The notes: a model not told the origin generated them from the sequence alone. A DNA stretch of 64,000 bases from Filobacillus milosensis (GCF_004402015.1 NZ_SOPW01000007.1:83000-146999), one strand, 5' to 3'; shown: positions 42,965-52,701, counted from the first letter of the stretch. Translations and numbers: made by a program.

Positions 42965-44906
42965 ATTCTTCGTAACAGGTGAACCATTAATTTATGCAGG
43001 TATGGTTGCGATTGTTCTTGTAACTTGTGCCATCGTTTTTCTATTAACCTATTTTAAAAGATGGGGCTGGTTATGGCGTGAATGGCTGACCACTGTTGAC
43101 CATAAAAAAATTGGGATTATGTATATTTTAAGTGCACTTGCCATGCTGTTCCGTGGTGGCGTAGATGCCTTAATGATGCGCGTTCAACTAGCTTTTCCTG
43201 ATTTAAACTTTTTAAATTCACAGCATTATAACGAAATTTTCACAACTCATGGAACGGTCATGATTATTTTTATGGCCATGCCCTTCTTAATTGGGTTAAT
43301 GAATATTGTTGTTCCTTTACAAATTGGAGCACGAGACTTTGCGTTTCCGTATGTTAACGCCTTGAGCTTCTGGTCATTTTTCTTTGGGGCATTACTGTTT
43401 AATATATCATTTGTCATTGGAGGTTCTCCTGATGCGGGTTGGACCAGTTACACGCCTCTGGCAGGAGCCGCTTTAAGTCCTGGACCAGGTCAAAACTTTT
43501 ACTTACTAGGTTTACAACTCTCAGGTATTGGTACTCTCGCAACAGGAATCAACTTAATGGTGACCATACTTAAAATGCGAGCGCCAGGCATGAAATTATT
43601 TCAAATGCCGATCTTTACATGGTCTACATTAGTGACCTGTTTTATTATCATTTTTGCTTTCCCAATCCTGACTGTCGCATTAGCGCTTATGACGATTGAT
43701 CGAATCTTTGGCGCTCAGTTTTTCACATTAACAGGTGAAGGCATGCCAATGTTGTGGGCAAACTTGTTCTGGATGTGGGGACACCCTGAGGTCTATATCG
43801 TAATTCTCCCTGCATTCGGGATATTCTCAGAAATTATTGCGACATTTGCTAATAAGCGATTGTTTGGCTATAAAGCAATGGTTTGGTCAATGATTCTAAT
43901 TGCTGGATTGAGTTTCTTAGTATGGGTACACCACTTCTTCACGATGGGAGCAGGTGCGTTTGTTAACTCAGTTTTCTCTGTATCAACGATGTTAATTGCC
44001 GTTCCTACTGGAGTAAAAATATTTAACTGGTTAGGAACGTTGTACAAATCAAAAATACAATTTACCACCCCAATGTTATGGTCGCTGGCATTCATACCAA
44101 GCTTTGTGATTGGTGGGGTTACAGGTGTCATGCTTGGAATGGCAGCTGCCGATTATCAATTCCATAACTCGTACTTTTTAATTGCACACTTTCATTACGT
44201 GTTAATTGCGGGTACAGTTTTTGCCTGTTTTGCAGGACTGGAATATTGGTATCCTAAGATGTTTGGACATAAATTGAATCAAAAACTAGGAAAACTATCC
44301 TTCTGGTTGTTTGTGATTGGCTTCCATATTACCTTCTTCCCTCAATATTTCTTAGGGTTAGACGGAATGCCACGCCGATTATTCGATACAGCACCAGAAT
44401 GGTTTACACTAAATTTCATTTCAACCATTGGAGCATTCGGAATGGGCGCAGGATTCGCCTTGTTTGTGCTTAATATTTATTACAGTTACAAAACGAGCCC
44501 TCGAGAAAAGACAGGGGACTCTTGGGATGGTCGTACACTTGAGTGGGCAACGCCGACACCAATTCCGCACTATAACTTTGCGACTCAACCCACTGTTAAA
44601 GAACTGGATGCTTTTCATGATATGAAGAAGCGTGGCGAAACGACATATGATGAAAGTAAGCTTAAGCCGATTCATATGCCGAATTATTCAGGGCAACCAT
44701 TTATTATGATGGGACTGCTTTTCTTCTCCAGTTTTGCCCTTGTATTTGAATGGATTATTTTATCTGCAGTATTTTTAGTAGCTGTACTTGTGATGATGGG
44801 AATCCATTCATTTGATTATGATGATGGTTACCATGTAGAAGTAGAAGATATTAAACGAACTGAACGTCAATTAAGGGGGTTAAATGATGAGCACACAGGA
44901 AGCTAA
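42951..44906 (+). CDS. qoxB: Quinol oxidase subunit I
   Basis: A 651-residue haem-copper oxidase subunit I with about 14 membrane helices. Low-spin haem and CuB ligands are in [19 protein letters not shown] (with the cross-linked His-Tyr), [10 protein letters not shown] and HFHYVLIAG. It pumps protons during oxygen reduction. ATG 42951 lies 8 bases after GAAGG; GTG 42942 is an alternative. The start overlaps qoxA by 14 bases. Confidence 0.96.
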   Translation: MKLSEFFVTGEPLIYAGMVAIVLVTCAIVFLLTYFKRWGWLWREWLTTVDHKKIGIMYILSALAMLFRGGVDALMMRVQLAFPDLNFLNSQHYNEIFTTHGTVMIIFMAMPFLIGLMNIVVPLQIGARDFAFPYVNALSFWSFFFGALLFNISFVIGGSPDAGWTSYTPLAGAALSPGPGQNFYLLGLQLSGIGTLATGINLMVTILKMRAPGMKLFQMPIFTWSTLVTCFIIIFAFPILTVALALMTIDRIFGAQFFTLTGEGMPMLWANLFWMWGHPEVYIVILPAFGIFSEIIATFANKRLFGYKAMVWSMILIAGLSFLVWVHHFFTMGAGAFVNSVFSVSTMLIAVPTGVKIFNWLGTLYKSKIQFTTPMLWSLAFIPSFVIGGVTGVMLGMAAADYQFHNSYFLIAHFHYVLIAGTVFACFAGLEYWYPKMFGHKLNQKLGKLSFWLFVIGFHITFFPQYFLGLDGMPRRLFDTAPEWFTLNFISTIGAFGMGAGFALFVLNIYYSYKTSPREKTGDSWDGRTLEWATPTPIPHYNFATQPTVKELDAFHDMKKRGETTYDESKLKPIHMPNYSGQPFIMMGLLFFSSFALVFEWIILSAVFLVAVLVMMGIHSFDYDDGYHVEVEDIKRTERQLRGLNDEHTGS

Positions 44907-45492
44907 GCATACCCCATTAGAATATCAAACAACGCACGGTCAGATGAATATATTAGGGTTTTGGATCTTCTTAGCAGCAGAGGTTGTTTTATTTTCAACA
45001 CTATTTGCAACTTATGCCGTATTATTCGGAAGAACAGCTGATTCACCTTTACCAAGTGAATTATTTGGAGCAGAAATAGTGTTAATTATGACTTTCCTGC
45101 TTTTAACAAGTAGTTTTACCTGTGGGATTGCGATTCATAATATGCGTCAAGGGCAAGTCAAACCTTTGATCATCTGGATGGTGATTACACTACTACTCGG
45201 ATTAGGCTTTCTTGGTTTTGAAATCTATGAATTTATGCATTACACCCATGAAGGGGCTACATTACAATCTAGTGCGTTTTGGTCTAGCTTCTATGTGTTG
45301 GCGGGAACGCATGGATTACACGTTACATTAGGAATCGGTTGGGCAACACTATTAATCATTCAAATAGTTAAAAGAGGACTGACGCCAGTCACCAGTCAAA
45401 AAGTTTTCATCATTAGCTTGTACTGGCACTTTCTAGATGTGATATGGATTTTTATTTTCACTGCAGTGTATTTAATAGGGATGGTGGTATAA
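44887..45492 (+). CDS. qoxC: Quinol oxidase subunit III
   Basis: A 201-residue five-helix subunit III with the family's [20 protein letters not shown] and [14 protein letters not shown] segments and [16 protein letters not shown] near the end. It supports stability of the oxidase. ATG 44887 or 44884 follows AAGGGGG. The start overlaps the end of qoxB. Confidence 0.95.
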   Translation: MSTQEAKHTPLEYQTTHGQMNILGFWIFLAAEVVLFSTLFATYAVLFGRTADSPLPSELFGAEIVLIMTFLLLTSSFTCGIAIHNMRQGQVKPLIIWMVITLLLGLGFLGFEIYEFMHYTHEGATLQSSAFWSSFYVLAGTHGLHVTLGIGWATLLIIQIVKRGLTPVTSQKVFIISLYWHFLDVIWIFIFTAVYLIGMVV

Positions 45493-45792
45493 ATGGCGAG
45501 TTCAACTAAACGAATACCCACTCAGCATATCATCGGTTATGTTTTATCGATTGTTTTAACATTAGTTGCTGCGTGGGTTGCCCTTAAATCAAACCTGCCT
45601 ACTTTGTGGATTATTGTCGGGATTTTATTACTGGCTGTGATTCAAGCTGGCATTCAATTAATTATGTTCATGCATATGGTAGAGTTTGAGAGTAATAACG
45701 GGCACATTCCATGGAATATGATGTTTCATGGGTTTGTCGCAGCCGCAATTGTCGTTGCAGGCTCTCTTTTCACCATGGTTTATGGGTTTTGA
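45493..45792 (+). CDS. qoxD: Quinol oxidase subunit IV
   Basis: A 99-residue three-helix subunit IV (IIGYVLSIVLTLVAAW, then FMHMVEFESNNGHIPWN). It starts immediately after the stop of qoxC. Last gene of the qoxABCD operon. Confidence 0.93.
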   Translation: MASSTKRIPTQHIIGYVLSIVLTLVAAWVALKSNLPTLWIIVGILLLAVIQAGIQLIMFMHMVEFESNNGHIPWNMMFHGFVAAAIVVAGSLFTMVYGF

Positions 45793-45837
45793 TTTAAAAG
45801 ATTAATTTGGAAGATGTTTATTTATTATGAATTAGTA

Positions 45838-45940
45838 AAAGGCGGCGATTCCAGCGGGAAAAGCAACAGCTGAAGACCCCACAGTGAGCGTTAGCTCACG
45901 AGGAGGCTGAAGCGTTGCCCACGGAAAACGTCCGCCTTTA
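45838..45940. repeat. MITE-like Bacillaceae intergenic repeat
   Basis: The segment opens aaaggcgg and closes ccgccttt, and can fold along its length (ttccagcgggaaaagc with gttgcccacggaa; gtgagc-gttagctcac hairpin). It contains gctgaagaccccac and cgaggaggctgaag, which I recall from a widespread intergenic repeat in Bacillaceae. No ORF is inside. It lies between qoxD and its downstream terminator. Confidence 0.7.
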
Positions 45941-45956
45941 CAATTTTTCACAAACA

Positions 45957-45996
45957 AAAACCCTCATTCCAGATAACTTCTGAAATGAGGGTTTTA
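45957..45996. terminator. Bidirectional terminator downstream of qoxD
   Basis: The stem aaaaccctcatt-cag pairs with ctg-aatgagggtttt, with A- and T-runs outside. It is shared with the convergent small membrane gene. Confidence 0.9.
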
Positions 45997-46263
45997 AATA
46001 TTTAATAACTTTTCATTCGATTTAACTAAATGAATAATAAACATAATCCATGCGACCCAAGCTAAAATCAGGCTCAGATAGAACGCACTCCATGATAACG
46101 AAAACATCCCAGGATCTGTTCCTAAGAATGAAATGTTTATATAGTACATCCACATCCCGAATAATGAAACAAACTGAATTCCAGCTAAGGTTTTTTTATT
46201 GAGTCGGTAAAATAAATAAGGGGTTACAGATGATAAAATCATGAACATCATAACGACACCCAT
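45994..46263 (-). CDS. Small membrane protein, unknown
   Basis: An 89-residue protein with three hydrophobic segments (about 3-20, 28-45 and 56-80; SWSAFYLSLILAWVAWIMF). ATG 46263 follows TGAGGTGA. GTG 46272 lies inside that site. No family recognised. Confidence 0.7.
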   Translation of the reverse strand: MGVVMMFMILSSVTPYLFYRLNKKTLAGIQFVSLFGMWMYYINISFLGTDPGMFSLSWSAFYLSLILAWVAWIMFIIHLVKSNEKLLNI

Positions 46264-46441
46264 AAAATTCACCTCACTTAATCTCTTTATTATATTTTAA
46301 CAGAATATACACACTTTTGACACGGAATATACACATTATATATATTAAATCACCTTATTCTGCCAATCTGTTCCAAAATGTTAGTCCGACTGTCTTATAG
46401 ATATGCTATAATTATAATATCTATTATATTAAAGGGAAGAA

Positions 46442-47527
46442 ATGCCAATGGTTGATAGCTTTATAATTAATATTTGCATATTAATCACTTTTATTTTCTT
46501 TTGGCATCAATTGTTTCGAACTAGGAGATTAACTTACCATTCACCGTTTTGGGTCAAGCTATCTGATGGATTACTTGCTGGTGCTTTAGGTATTATCTTA
46601 ATGCGTTATTCCATTCATGTGAATGATATTACAATATTAGATTTAAGACACGTACCCATCGCAATTGTTGCTTATTACGGCGGATTAGTTCCTCCTCTTA
46701 TTGGGGCTGCAGTGATTACTGTTGGTCGATACATGATTGACATTAATTTTTCTTCACATGTCGCTTTATTTATGATGCTATTTATTGCGGTAGGGTGTGG
46801 GTTAATCGCTAATTATCTACAGACCATACCATGGAAAAAATGGCTGATTTTATTAATTTATAGCCAACTTATTTTTTCTATCGCATTGTATATTGTGGCG
46901 CCAGTATATAAGGCTGTAATTTTTGCCGCTGTTGTTCATGTTATTTGTACGTTAATTGGCGGAATGATGGCTTTTTATTTTGTGAGATATGTGAGAAGGA
47001 ACAGTGAATTGTTCTTAAAATATAGAGAGTATTCAAGGCTAGACGCTTTAACTGGATTATATAACGTTCGCACATTCTACTATTACTATGACAAATTCCT
47101 GAATGATGCAAAAGCAAACCAAACTCCAATGGTTCTTGTCATGCTCGATATTGACCATTTTAAAGAAATCAATGATACTTACGGGCACATGGCTGGAGAT
47201 GAAGTGCTAAAACAACTAGCTGACTTGTTCAGGCAAGAAGCTGGTGAGGGAGCAAAAATCGCTCGGAATGGTGGCGAGGAATTTTCAATTTTATATTCTG
47301 GTAAATCTATTAAACAAGTTGAGAAAATCGCTGAAAATATACGAAATCGAGTAGAGCGTACAATATTTAAACTACCTCAGAGAAATACAATTCAAATGAC
47401 TATTTCCATTGGAGTAGCGGAATATCAAGCGACAATGGATAAGGATCATGCGCTCTATCAAGAAGCAGATCGTGCGTTGTACAAAGCAAAAGATGCTGGC
47501 AGGAATAATATTGAAGTTTTCGCATAA
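46442..47527 (+). CDS. Membrane-bound diguanylate cyclase (5TM-5TMR_LYT + GGDEF)
   Basis: A 361-residue protein. Residues 1-185 form about six membrane helices of the 5TM-5TMR_LYT type (LLAGALGIILMRYSI, VAYYGGLVPPLIGAA). A GGDEF domain (about 200-360) carries RLDALTGLYN, the metal-binding MLDIDHFKEINDTYGH and the active-site loop NGGEEFSIL. The GGEEF signature predicts active synthesis of c-di-GMP. No EAL domain is present. Start ATG 46442 or 46448. Confidence 0.92.
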   Translation: MPMVDSFIINICILITFIFFWHQLFRTRRLTYHSPFWVKLSDGLLAGALGIILMRYSIHVNDITILDLRHVPIAIVAYYGGLVPPLIGAAVITVGRYMIDINFSSHVALFMMLFIAVGCGLIANYLQTIPWKKWLILLIYSQLIFSIALYIVAPVYKAVIFAAVVHVICTLIGGMMAFYFVRYVRRNSELFLKYREYSRLDALTGLYNVRTFYYYYDKFLNDAKANQTPMVLVMLDIDHFKEINDTYGHMAGDEVLKQLADLFRQEAGEGAKIARNGGEEFSILYSGKSIKQVEKIAENIRNRVERTIFKLPQRNTIQMTISIGVAEYQATMDKDHALYQEADRALYKAKDAGRNNIEVFA

Positions 47528-47581
47528 GTTTTTGTAACCATCCCCGCCCCGCTTCGTCTTATTAATAAAGGGGGCGCATCA

Positions 47582-48094
47582 ATGAAAAAGTTTTTATTTC
47601 TGTTAATCATTTTAATTATGCTCCAACCTATTCAGTCATTCGCTTTGTCATGTGCAGGTCCAGAGCCTGTGGAGGAAGCTTTTGAACGTTACGATGGGGT
47701 AATTGTTGGCACGGTAGATAAAATTTTTACAAAAAATAAAGGTATGCAAGTCGTTCTCGTGAAAGTTTCTAAAAGTTTTAAAGGTGTTAAACAAAACTGG
47801 ATTTTTGTTGAAGAAGATACTTCTTGGGGCGATCGAAGTCGTGAAGGCGAAGAGTATTTGTACTTCTTAAGAGATAAACGTGGTGACTGGGAGAATTCTC
47901 TGTGCAGTCAAACTAGACATATGAATAAGGCTAAGGATGATTTAAACTATCTTAACCAATTAGAAACCATACAACTTGAACAAGTCGATAAGCCTGATGA
48001 TCCATTTTTAGATTGGCCAAAAGTCGGTGGCGTGTCTGCTCTTACTTTAATTTTCGTTGGACTAATCTTTAAAATTTACAAACATTATAAATAA
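47582..48094 (+). CDS. Exported Cys-containing protein with C-terminal membrane anchor
   Basis: A 170-residue protein: signal peptide (FLFLLIILIMLQPIQSFA), a mature start LSCAGPEP, a beta-rich domain (VIVGTVDKIF, VKVSKSFKG) with a second Cys in NSLCSQTRH, and a C-terminal helix (VSALTLIFVGLIFKI). The pattern resembles NTR/TIMP-like small domains seen in Bacillus, so a Cys pair may form a disulfide outside the cell. Function unknown. AAGGGGGCG precedes the ATG. Confidence 0.75.
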   Translation: MKKFLFLLIILIMLQPIQSFALSCAGPEPVEEAFERYDGVIVGTVDKIFTKNKGMQVVLVKVSKSFKGVKQNWIFVEEDTSWGDRSREGEEYLYFLRDKRGDWENSLCSQTRHMNKAKDDLNYLNQLETIQLEQVDKPDDPFLDWPKVGGVSALTLIFVGLIFKIYKHYK

Positions 48095-48098
48095 ATTC

Positions 48099-48127
48099 TT
48101 GACATATAAATAAAATCATCATATGAT
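48099..48127 (+). promoter_or_regulatory. Promoter of the trp operon leader
   Basis: TTGACA (48099-48104) and TATGAT (48122-48127) are separated by exactly 17 bases, a near-consensus sigma-A promoter directly ahead of the first T-box. Confidence 0.88.
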
Positions 48128-48149
48128 AGCTATTAATAAATTAGATACG

Positions 48150-48432
48150 GTTCGGCGTTGATGAAGAAGAGTACTTTTTCGAACTGCTTCAGAGAGCTAG
48201 TGGTTGGTGTGAACTAGCGTAGGACGTAAAAGGAATGGACTTCTGAGCCTCTAGCTTAACGTAGCGAGAGCTATTAGTATAGCTGGCGAATGTCTCATCG
48301 TTAAAAGAGACGCGTATTCAAGCACTGAACAAAGTGTTTCGATACGAATAAAGTGGACTGTTATATACAGTCAACGAAGGTGGCACCACGGGTTTCCCGT
48401 CCTTTATTAAGGACAGGAGCCCGTTTTTTATT
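48150..48432 (+). promoter_or_regulatory. T-box riboswitch 1 (Trp specifier)
   Basis: A complete T-box leader: stem I opens with gatgaagaagagtac, and the specifier loop reads gaaTGGac with TGG (Trp) at 48236-48238. The antiterminator motif aaggtggcaccacgg lies at 48377-48391, and a terminator (cgggtttcccgtcctt with aaggacaggagcccg) plus T-run ends at about 48432. Uncharged tRNA-Trp would stabilise the antiterminator. Confidence 0.95.
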
Positions 48433-48457
48433 TGTCAAAAATCCGAACCACAACTAA

Positions 48458-48770
48458 ATATGATAAATCGTCGCGTAAGAGGAGTAAGTATAACGAAGTC
48501 GTTACAGAGAGCTAAAATTGGTGAGATTTAGCACGTACCCGTTATACCGAATGGACTTACAAGAGGTTGCCTGAATGAATTCTAGTATGGCAACCCGGTT
48601 TCCACCGTTATATGGATAGGGTATCGGAAATGAGAGGCTGCCCCCTTAGCTACTCATATTCCCGTACCCGAACTGAGCGGGAAAGTGTCTTCACTTTCCA
48701 ACTGAGGTGGCACCGCGAAACTAATCGTCCTCTGCAAACACAATTATTTGTGTTTGCAGAGGACTTTTTA
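48458..48770 (+). promoter_or_regulatory. T-box riboswitch 2 (Trp specifier)
   Basis: A second full T-box in series: specifier gaaTGGac with TGG at 48552-48554, T-box motif aggtggcaccgcg at 48705-48717, and a very strong terminator with a 17-bp stem (48727-48743 with 48748-48764) before a T-run. trpE begins 18 bases later. Tandem Trp T-boxes give a steeper response to tRNA-Trp charging. Confidence 0.95.
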
Positions 48771-48787
48771 TTTAGGAGGAAGATTTA

Positions 48788-50167
48788 ATGATTAATTATA
48801 GCTATCGAATAATCGAAGGCGATACACATACACCTATTTCAATCTTTTTAAGCCTTAAAGGTCAGAAAAAGTTCCTACTTGAGAGTTCACTAAAGCATGA
48901 AAAATCAGGACGATATTCCATAATCGGCGCAAACCCATTTTATAAAATCACAGCAACAGACAACTTGGTTGAACATCATGATCTTATTCAAGACACGATT
49001 CAAAAAGAGACAGCTAGACCTTTTGATGTCATAGAAAATCTACTTATAAAAGATTTTACAAGTGATCTTGATGTCCCCTTCCCTGCTGGTGGAGTTGGTT
49101 ACATGGCCTATGATGTCATCCGTCAGTTTGAATCTATTGGGGCAGTTCAAAAAGATGAACTTAACATGCCAGACATCCATTTAATGTTTTATGAAAACGT
49201 CATGGTTTACGACCATTTGATGCAAAAAATTTATTGTTTTGCATTTGATCGATGGATTACTGGTGAACAGAAAAATTTGGACGACGAACTGAATCAAATA
49301 GAAAAGCAATTAAAAGGAGAACAGCTCGAAGACTTAGACGATTTTTCTCTCTCCCTTTTTAGCTCAAATATTGAACAACAAGATTTTGAGTCAACGGTGG
49401 AGCAAATAAAACAACACATTTTTGATGGTGATATTTTTCAAGCCGTCTTATCACAGCGGTTATCAGCAAGTTACAAAGGCGAACCATTCTCTTTTTATAG
49501 AAAACTGAGAAAGAGCAACCCTTCACCCTATATGTTCTTTGTTGATTTTCATGATTACACCGTGCTTGGTGCATCACCTGAGAGTTTGATTAAAGTGAAT
49601 GACTCACATGTGACGACGAATCCAATCGCTGGAACACGGAAACGCGGTTTGACTGATTCGGAAGATTATGAGCTTGAGCAGGATTTATTAAACGATGAAA
49701 AGGAAATTGCTGAACATCAAATGCTCGTCGATCTAGGGCGAAACGATCTTGGGCGAATATGCAAACCTGGTACAATCAGCCTTTCAAAATATATGGTCGT
49801 TGAACGCTACCGATACGTGATGCACATCGTATCCGAAGTCACTGGTGTTTTACGTGATAATCAATCACCACTTGAAGCTTTAAAGGCATGTTTACCTGCA
49901 GGAACAGTAAGTGGGGCACCTAAAATTAGGGCGATGCAAATTTTAAATGAGTTAGAAAATGTTAAGCGAGGCGTTTATTCCGGCGCAGTTGGATATTTAG
50001 CCATCAACGGAAACCTTGATTTCGCATTAGCGATTCGCACGATGGTGTTAAAGGATCAATTAGCCCATGTGCAAGCAGGAGCTGGAGTCGTTTATGATTC
50101 CGTTCCAACAAATGAATTTGAAGAAACTTTAAATAAAGCCAAAGCGTTAATGGAGGTGAACACATGA
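48788..50167 (+). CDS. trpE: Anthranilate synthase component I
   Basis: A 459-residue chorismate-utilising enzyme with a shorter N-terminal domain than usual. The catalytic domain has SPESLIKVN, PIAGTRKRG, LPAGTVSGAPK and GAVGYLAINGNLDFALAIRT. It makes anthranilate from chorismate and ammonia supplied by TrpG. The feedback-binding LESSLKHEKSGRYSIIGANP is near the N-terminus. TAGGAGGAAG precedes the ATG. First gene of trpEGDCFBA and overlaps trpG. Confidence 0.96.
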   Translation: MINYSYRIIEGDTHTPISIFLSLKGQKKFLLESSLKHEKSGRYSIIGANPFYKITATDNLVEHHDLIQDTIQKETARPFDVIENLLIKDFTSDLDVPFPAGGVGYMAYDVIRQFESIGAVQKDELNMPDIHLMFYENVMVYDHLMQKIYCFAFDRWITGEQKNLDDELNQIEKQLKGEQLEDLDDFSLSLFSSNIEQQDFESTVEQIKQHIFDGDIFQAVLSQRLSASYKGEPFSFYRKLRKSNPSPYMFFVDFHDYTVLGASPESLIKVNDSHVTTNPIAGTRKRGLTDSEDYELEQDLLNDEKEIAEHQMLVDLGRNDLGRICKPGTISLSKYMVVERYRYVMHIVSEVTGVLRDNQSPLEALKACLPAGTVSGAPKIRAMQILNELENVKRGVYSGAVGYLAINGNLDFALAIRTMVLKDQLAHVQAGAGVVYDSVPTNEFEETLNKAKALMEVNT

Positions 50168-50775
50168 TTTTACTCATTGATAATTACGATTCGTTTACCT
50201 ATAACTTATTTCAATATCTTGAAGAGCTTGGTTCTGAAGTTTTAGTAAAACGTAATGATGAAATTACTTTAGATGAAATTAACTTATTAGAGCCAGAGGC
50301 GATTATTATTTCACCTGGTCCCGGAAGGCCTGAACATGCTGGGGAATCTGTTTCTATCATTCAGGAATTTCACGACACCATACCCATTCTAGGCATTTGC
50401 TTAGGTCATCAAGCGATTGGTTCCGCTTTTGGCGCAGAGGTAAAACGGGCTCGTACCGTGAGACATGGTAAACGTTCGTTAATAAAACACAAAGGTACTG
50501 GACTATTTCAATATCTTCCGCAACCTTTAGAGGTCATGCGCTATCATTCATTAGTCATCGACTCATTAACATTACCCCCATCGTTCAAAAAGCTGGCAAT
50601 GGCGATGGATGACCAAGAATTAATGGCGATTAAGCATTATAAATACCCTGTTTACGGATTACAATTCCACCCTGAGTCGATTGGGACAGCGGATGGAAAA
50701 CGAATATTAAATAACTTTTTACTAACCATTCGAAAGGAGAATGATCATGAATCATTTATTAAAAAAGTTAACTGA
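50164..50775 (+). CDS. trpG: Anthranilate synthase glutamine amidotransferase component
   Basis: A 203-residue class I glutamine amidotransferase: nucleophile Cys in GICLGHQAIG near residue 79, catalytic His and Glu in LQFHPES, and ISPGPGRP near residue 55. In B. subtilis this role is filled by pabA in the folate operon. Here the gene sits inside trp and overlaps trpE by 4 bases and trpD by 29. It may serve both pathways if no other copy exists. Confidence 0.95.
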   Translation: MILLIDNYDSFTYNLFQYLEELGSEVLVKRNDEITLDEINLLEPEAIIISPGPGRPEHAGESVSIIQEFHDTIPILGICLGHQAIGSAFGAEVKRARTVRHGKRSLIKHKGTGLFQYLPQPLEVMRYHSLVIDSLTLPPSFKKLAMAMDDQELMAIKHYKYPVYGLQFHPESIGTADGKRILNNFLLTIRKENDHESFIKKVN

Positions 50776-51775
50776 AGGCGATCAGTTAATGAAAGATGAA
50801 ATGCGAGAAGTGGCTCAAGCATTATTTGATGAGCAGATATCAGATAGTGAAATTGCTTCGGTATTAACAGCATTAAGAGTTAGAGGTGAATCTCCGGATG
50901 AAATTGCGGCTATTGTAGAAGTTTTAAGAGAAAAAGCTATGACTGTACAAAAAACAATCACAGGTGTGATGGATAACTGCGGTACTGGTGGAGATGGTTC
51001 AAGCAGCTTTAACATCAGTACCACATCAGCCTTCGTGTTAGCAGGTGCCGGTGCTAAGGTTGCTAAACATGGAAATCGTAGTGTTTCTAGTAAAACTGGC
51101 AGTGCTGATGTGTTAGAAGAACTTGGAATTTCTTTAGATTTTACAGGTGAAGAAGTTGAAAAATTGCTTGAATCTAATGGCATCGCGTTTTTGTTTGCTC
51201 CTTATGTTCACCCGCGATTGAAACGAATTATGAAAGTCAGAAAAGATTTAGGCGTACCAACAATCTTCAACCTTATTGGACCGTTAACGAACCCTGTTGA
51301 GTTAGAAACGCAATTTTTAGGTGTTTACCGTCGAGACATGTTGATGAAGATGGCCTCCGTATTAAATCAACTCGGTCGAACACGAAGCATTGTGGTCAAC
51401 GGAGCAGGTCATATGGATGAAGCCTCACTAGCTGGAGAGAATCACATGGTGCTCTTGGATAAAGGCGACTTAATTCCTTTCACATTGAAGCCTGAAGACG
51501 TTGGGCTGAGCACCTATCCGAACGAAGCGATTCGAGGTGGAGACGCAAAGGAAAACGCAGAAATTTTATTAAATGTTTTAAACGGTCAACCAGGTGCTTA
51601 CTTAGACACCGTGTTATTAAATGCAGGAATCGGACTTTACTCTGCAGGTATTTCATCAAGTATTAAAGATGGTGTTGATCGAGCAAGAGAGAGTATTGAA
51701 TCAGGTCGCGCGTTAGAAAAACTTAATTATTTAATCGACTACAGTAAAACAAGAAAGCAGGCGATGTCGTCATGA
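50747..51775 (+). CDS. trpD: Anthranilate phosphoribosyltransferase
   Basis: About 342 residues, family signature NCGTGGDGSSSFNISTTSAF (PRPP-binding) near residue 80 and KHGNRSVSSKTGSADVLEEL. It transfers the phosphoribosyl group to anthranilate. ATG 50747 is 7 bases from AAAGGAG and is preferred over ATG 50741. The end overlaps trpC by 4 bases. Confidence 0.96.
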   Translation: MNHLLKKLTEGDQLMKDEMREVAQALFDEQISDSEIASVLTALRVRGESPDEIAAIVEVLREKAMTVQKTITGVMDNCGTGGDGSSSFNISTTSAFVLAGAGAKVAKHGNRSVSSKTGSADVLEELGISLDFTGEEVEKLLESNGIAFLFAPYVHPRLKRIMKVRKDLGVPTIFNLIGPLTNPVELETQFLGVYRRDMLMKMASVLNQLGRTRSIVVNGAGHMDEASLAGENHMVLLDKGDLIPFTLKPEDVGLSTYPNEAIRGGDAKENAEILLNVLNGQPGAYLDTVLLNAGIGLYSAGISSSIKDGVDRARESIESGRALEKLNYLIDYSKTRKQAMSS

Positions 51776-52563
51776 CAATATTAGATCAGATTTTAGAGAA
51801 GAAAAAAGAAGAAGTTCAGACATTAAAACAAATTGGTTTGGATTATAGCTTAAATGTCAACCAGTCGAGCGCATCACTATACGACCATTTTATGAATAAT
51901 AAACAGCTGTCTGTGATTGCTGAGATTAAACGCGCCTCCCCTTCCAAAGGTGATATAAATGTTGGAATGGAGCCTAGTGAGCAGGCAAAGTTGTATGAAC
52001 TTGGTGGGGCAAGTGCTATCTCAGTTTTGACCGATACCCCTTTTTTCAAAGGGACCATGAATGATTTGGCTTCAGTTCGCCAGGCGGTTGACCTCCCTGT
52101 TCTAAATAAAGATTTTGTTATTGATGAGATACAGATTGACCGTGCACGACAAGCAGGAACGAATGTGGTGTTGTTAATCGCAGCAGCAATGGATGTCACT
52201 CGATTAAATGAGCTTTATCAATACGCCGTTTCACAAGGCATTGAAGTTTTATTGGAAGTCCACAATGAGTCTGAACTAGAAGCGGCATTTGAAGTTGGCG
52301 CACAGATTATTGGAATTAACAATCGTGATTTAAAAACCTTTAATGTTGACCTCGGTGTGACTGAACGATTGGCAGAACGGATTACTGACCCAACTACTGT
52401 TGTAGTTAGTGAAAGTGGCATTAAATCACGTGAAGATGCAGAACGCGTCACACAAGCTGGAGTTCACGGCATCTTAGTGGGTGAATCATTGATGATGAGC
52501 GGAACGGTTGTTGAGTCGTTGCAAGAACTACAAGTGGAACGTCCAAGTTTTACTAGACAATAA
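51772..52563 (+). CDS. trpC: Indole-3-glycerol-phosphate synthase
   Basis: A 263-residue TIM barrel with VIAEIKRASPSKGDI near residue 48, KDFVIDEIQ and IGINNRDLKTF, and VSESGI near the end. It closes the indole ring. The last four codons (Phe-Thr-Arg-Gln and stop) are the first unit of repeat array E, so the array extends into the gene's 3' end. Confidence 0.96.
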   Translation: MTILDQILEKKKEEVQTLKQIGLDYSLNVNQSSASLYDHFMNNKQLSVIAEIKRASPSKGDINVGMEPSEQAKLYELGGASAISVLTDTPFFKGTMNDLASVRQAVDLPVLNKDFVIDEIQIDRARQAGTNVVLLIAAAMDVTRLNELYQYAVSQGIEVLLEVHNESELEAAFEVGAQIIGINNRDLKTFNVDLGVTERLAERITDPTTVVVSESGIKSREDAERVTQAGVHGILVGESLMMSGTVVESLQELQVERPSFTRQ

Positions 52564-52697
52564 ACTGTGTTTACTAGACAGAATTCCATTGTTACTAGAC
52601 ACTTTTCGAGTTTTATTAGACAAAAATTTAGTAATACTAGACACTATCGTTATTTTACTAGACAAAATGCTGAATTTACTAGACAAAAGGAGCCTCA
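52551..52697. repeat. Periodic repeat array E (core TACTAGACA, 7 copies, exact 21 bp step)
   Basis: tactagaca (tattagaca in copy 4) starts at 52551, 52572, 52593, 52614, 52635, 52656 and 52677, all steps exactly 21. The 12 bases between cores share no common sequence, for example gaattccattgt, cttttcgagttt and aaatgctgaatt. It fills the trpC-trpF gap. The first copy encodes the end of TrpC and the last supplies part of the trpF ribosome binding site (AAAGGAG). Because 21 is divisible by 3, a frame stays open through it. Confidence 0.95.
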
Positions 52698-52701
52698 AGC
52701 C

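Noticed and set aside
48099..48787. TRAP-type regulation of the trp operon
   Set aside because: No run of GAG/TAG triplets at 2-3 base spacing was seen in the leader; two T-boxes explain it.
52551..52697. Array E as a CRISPR array
   Set aside because: The repeat (9 bases) and linkers (12 bases) are far below CRISPR size, there are no cas genes, and other arrays have different cores.
52567..52701. Longer TrpF starting at GTG 52567
   Set aside because: It would translate the repeat array as a seven-residue repeat. The ATG at 52702 has a proper AAAGGAG site and matches the family N-terminus.
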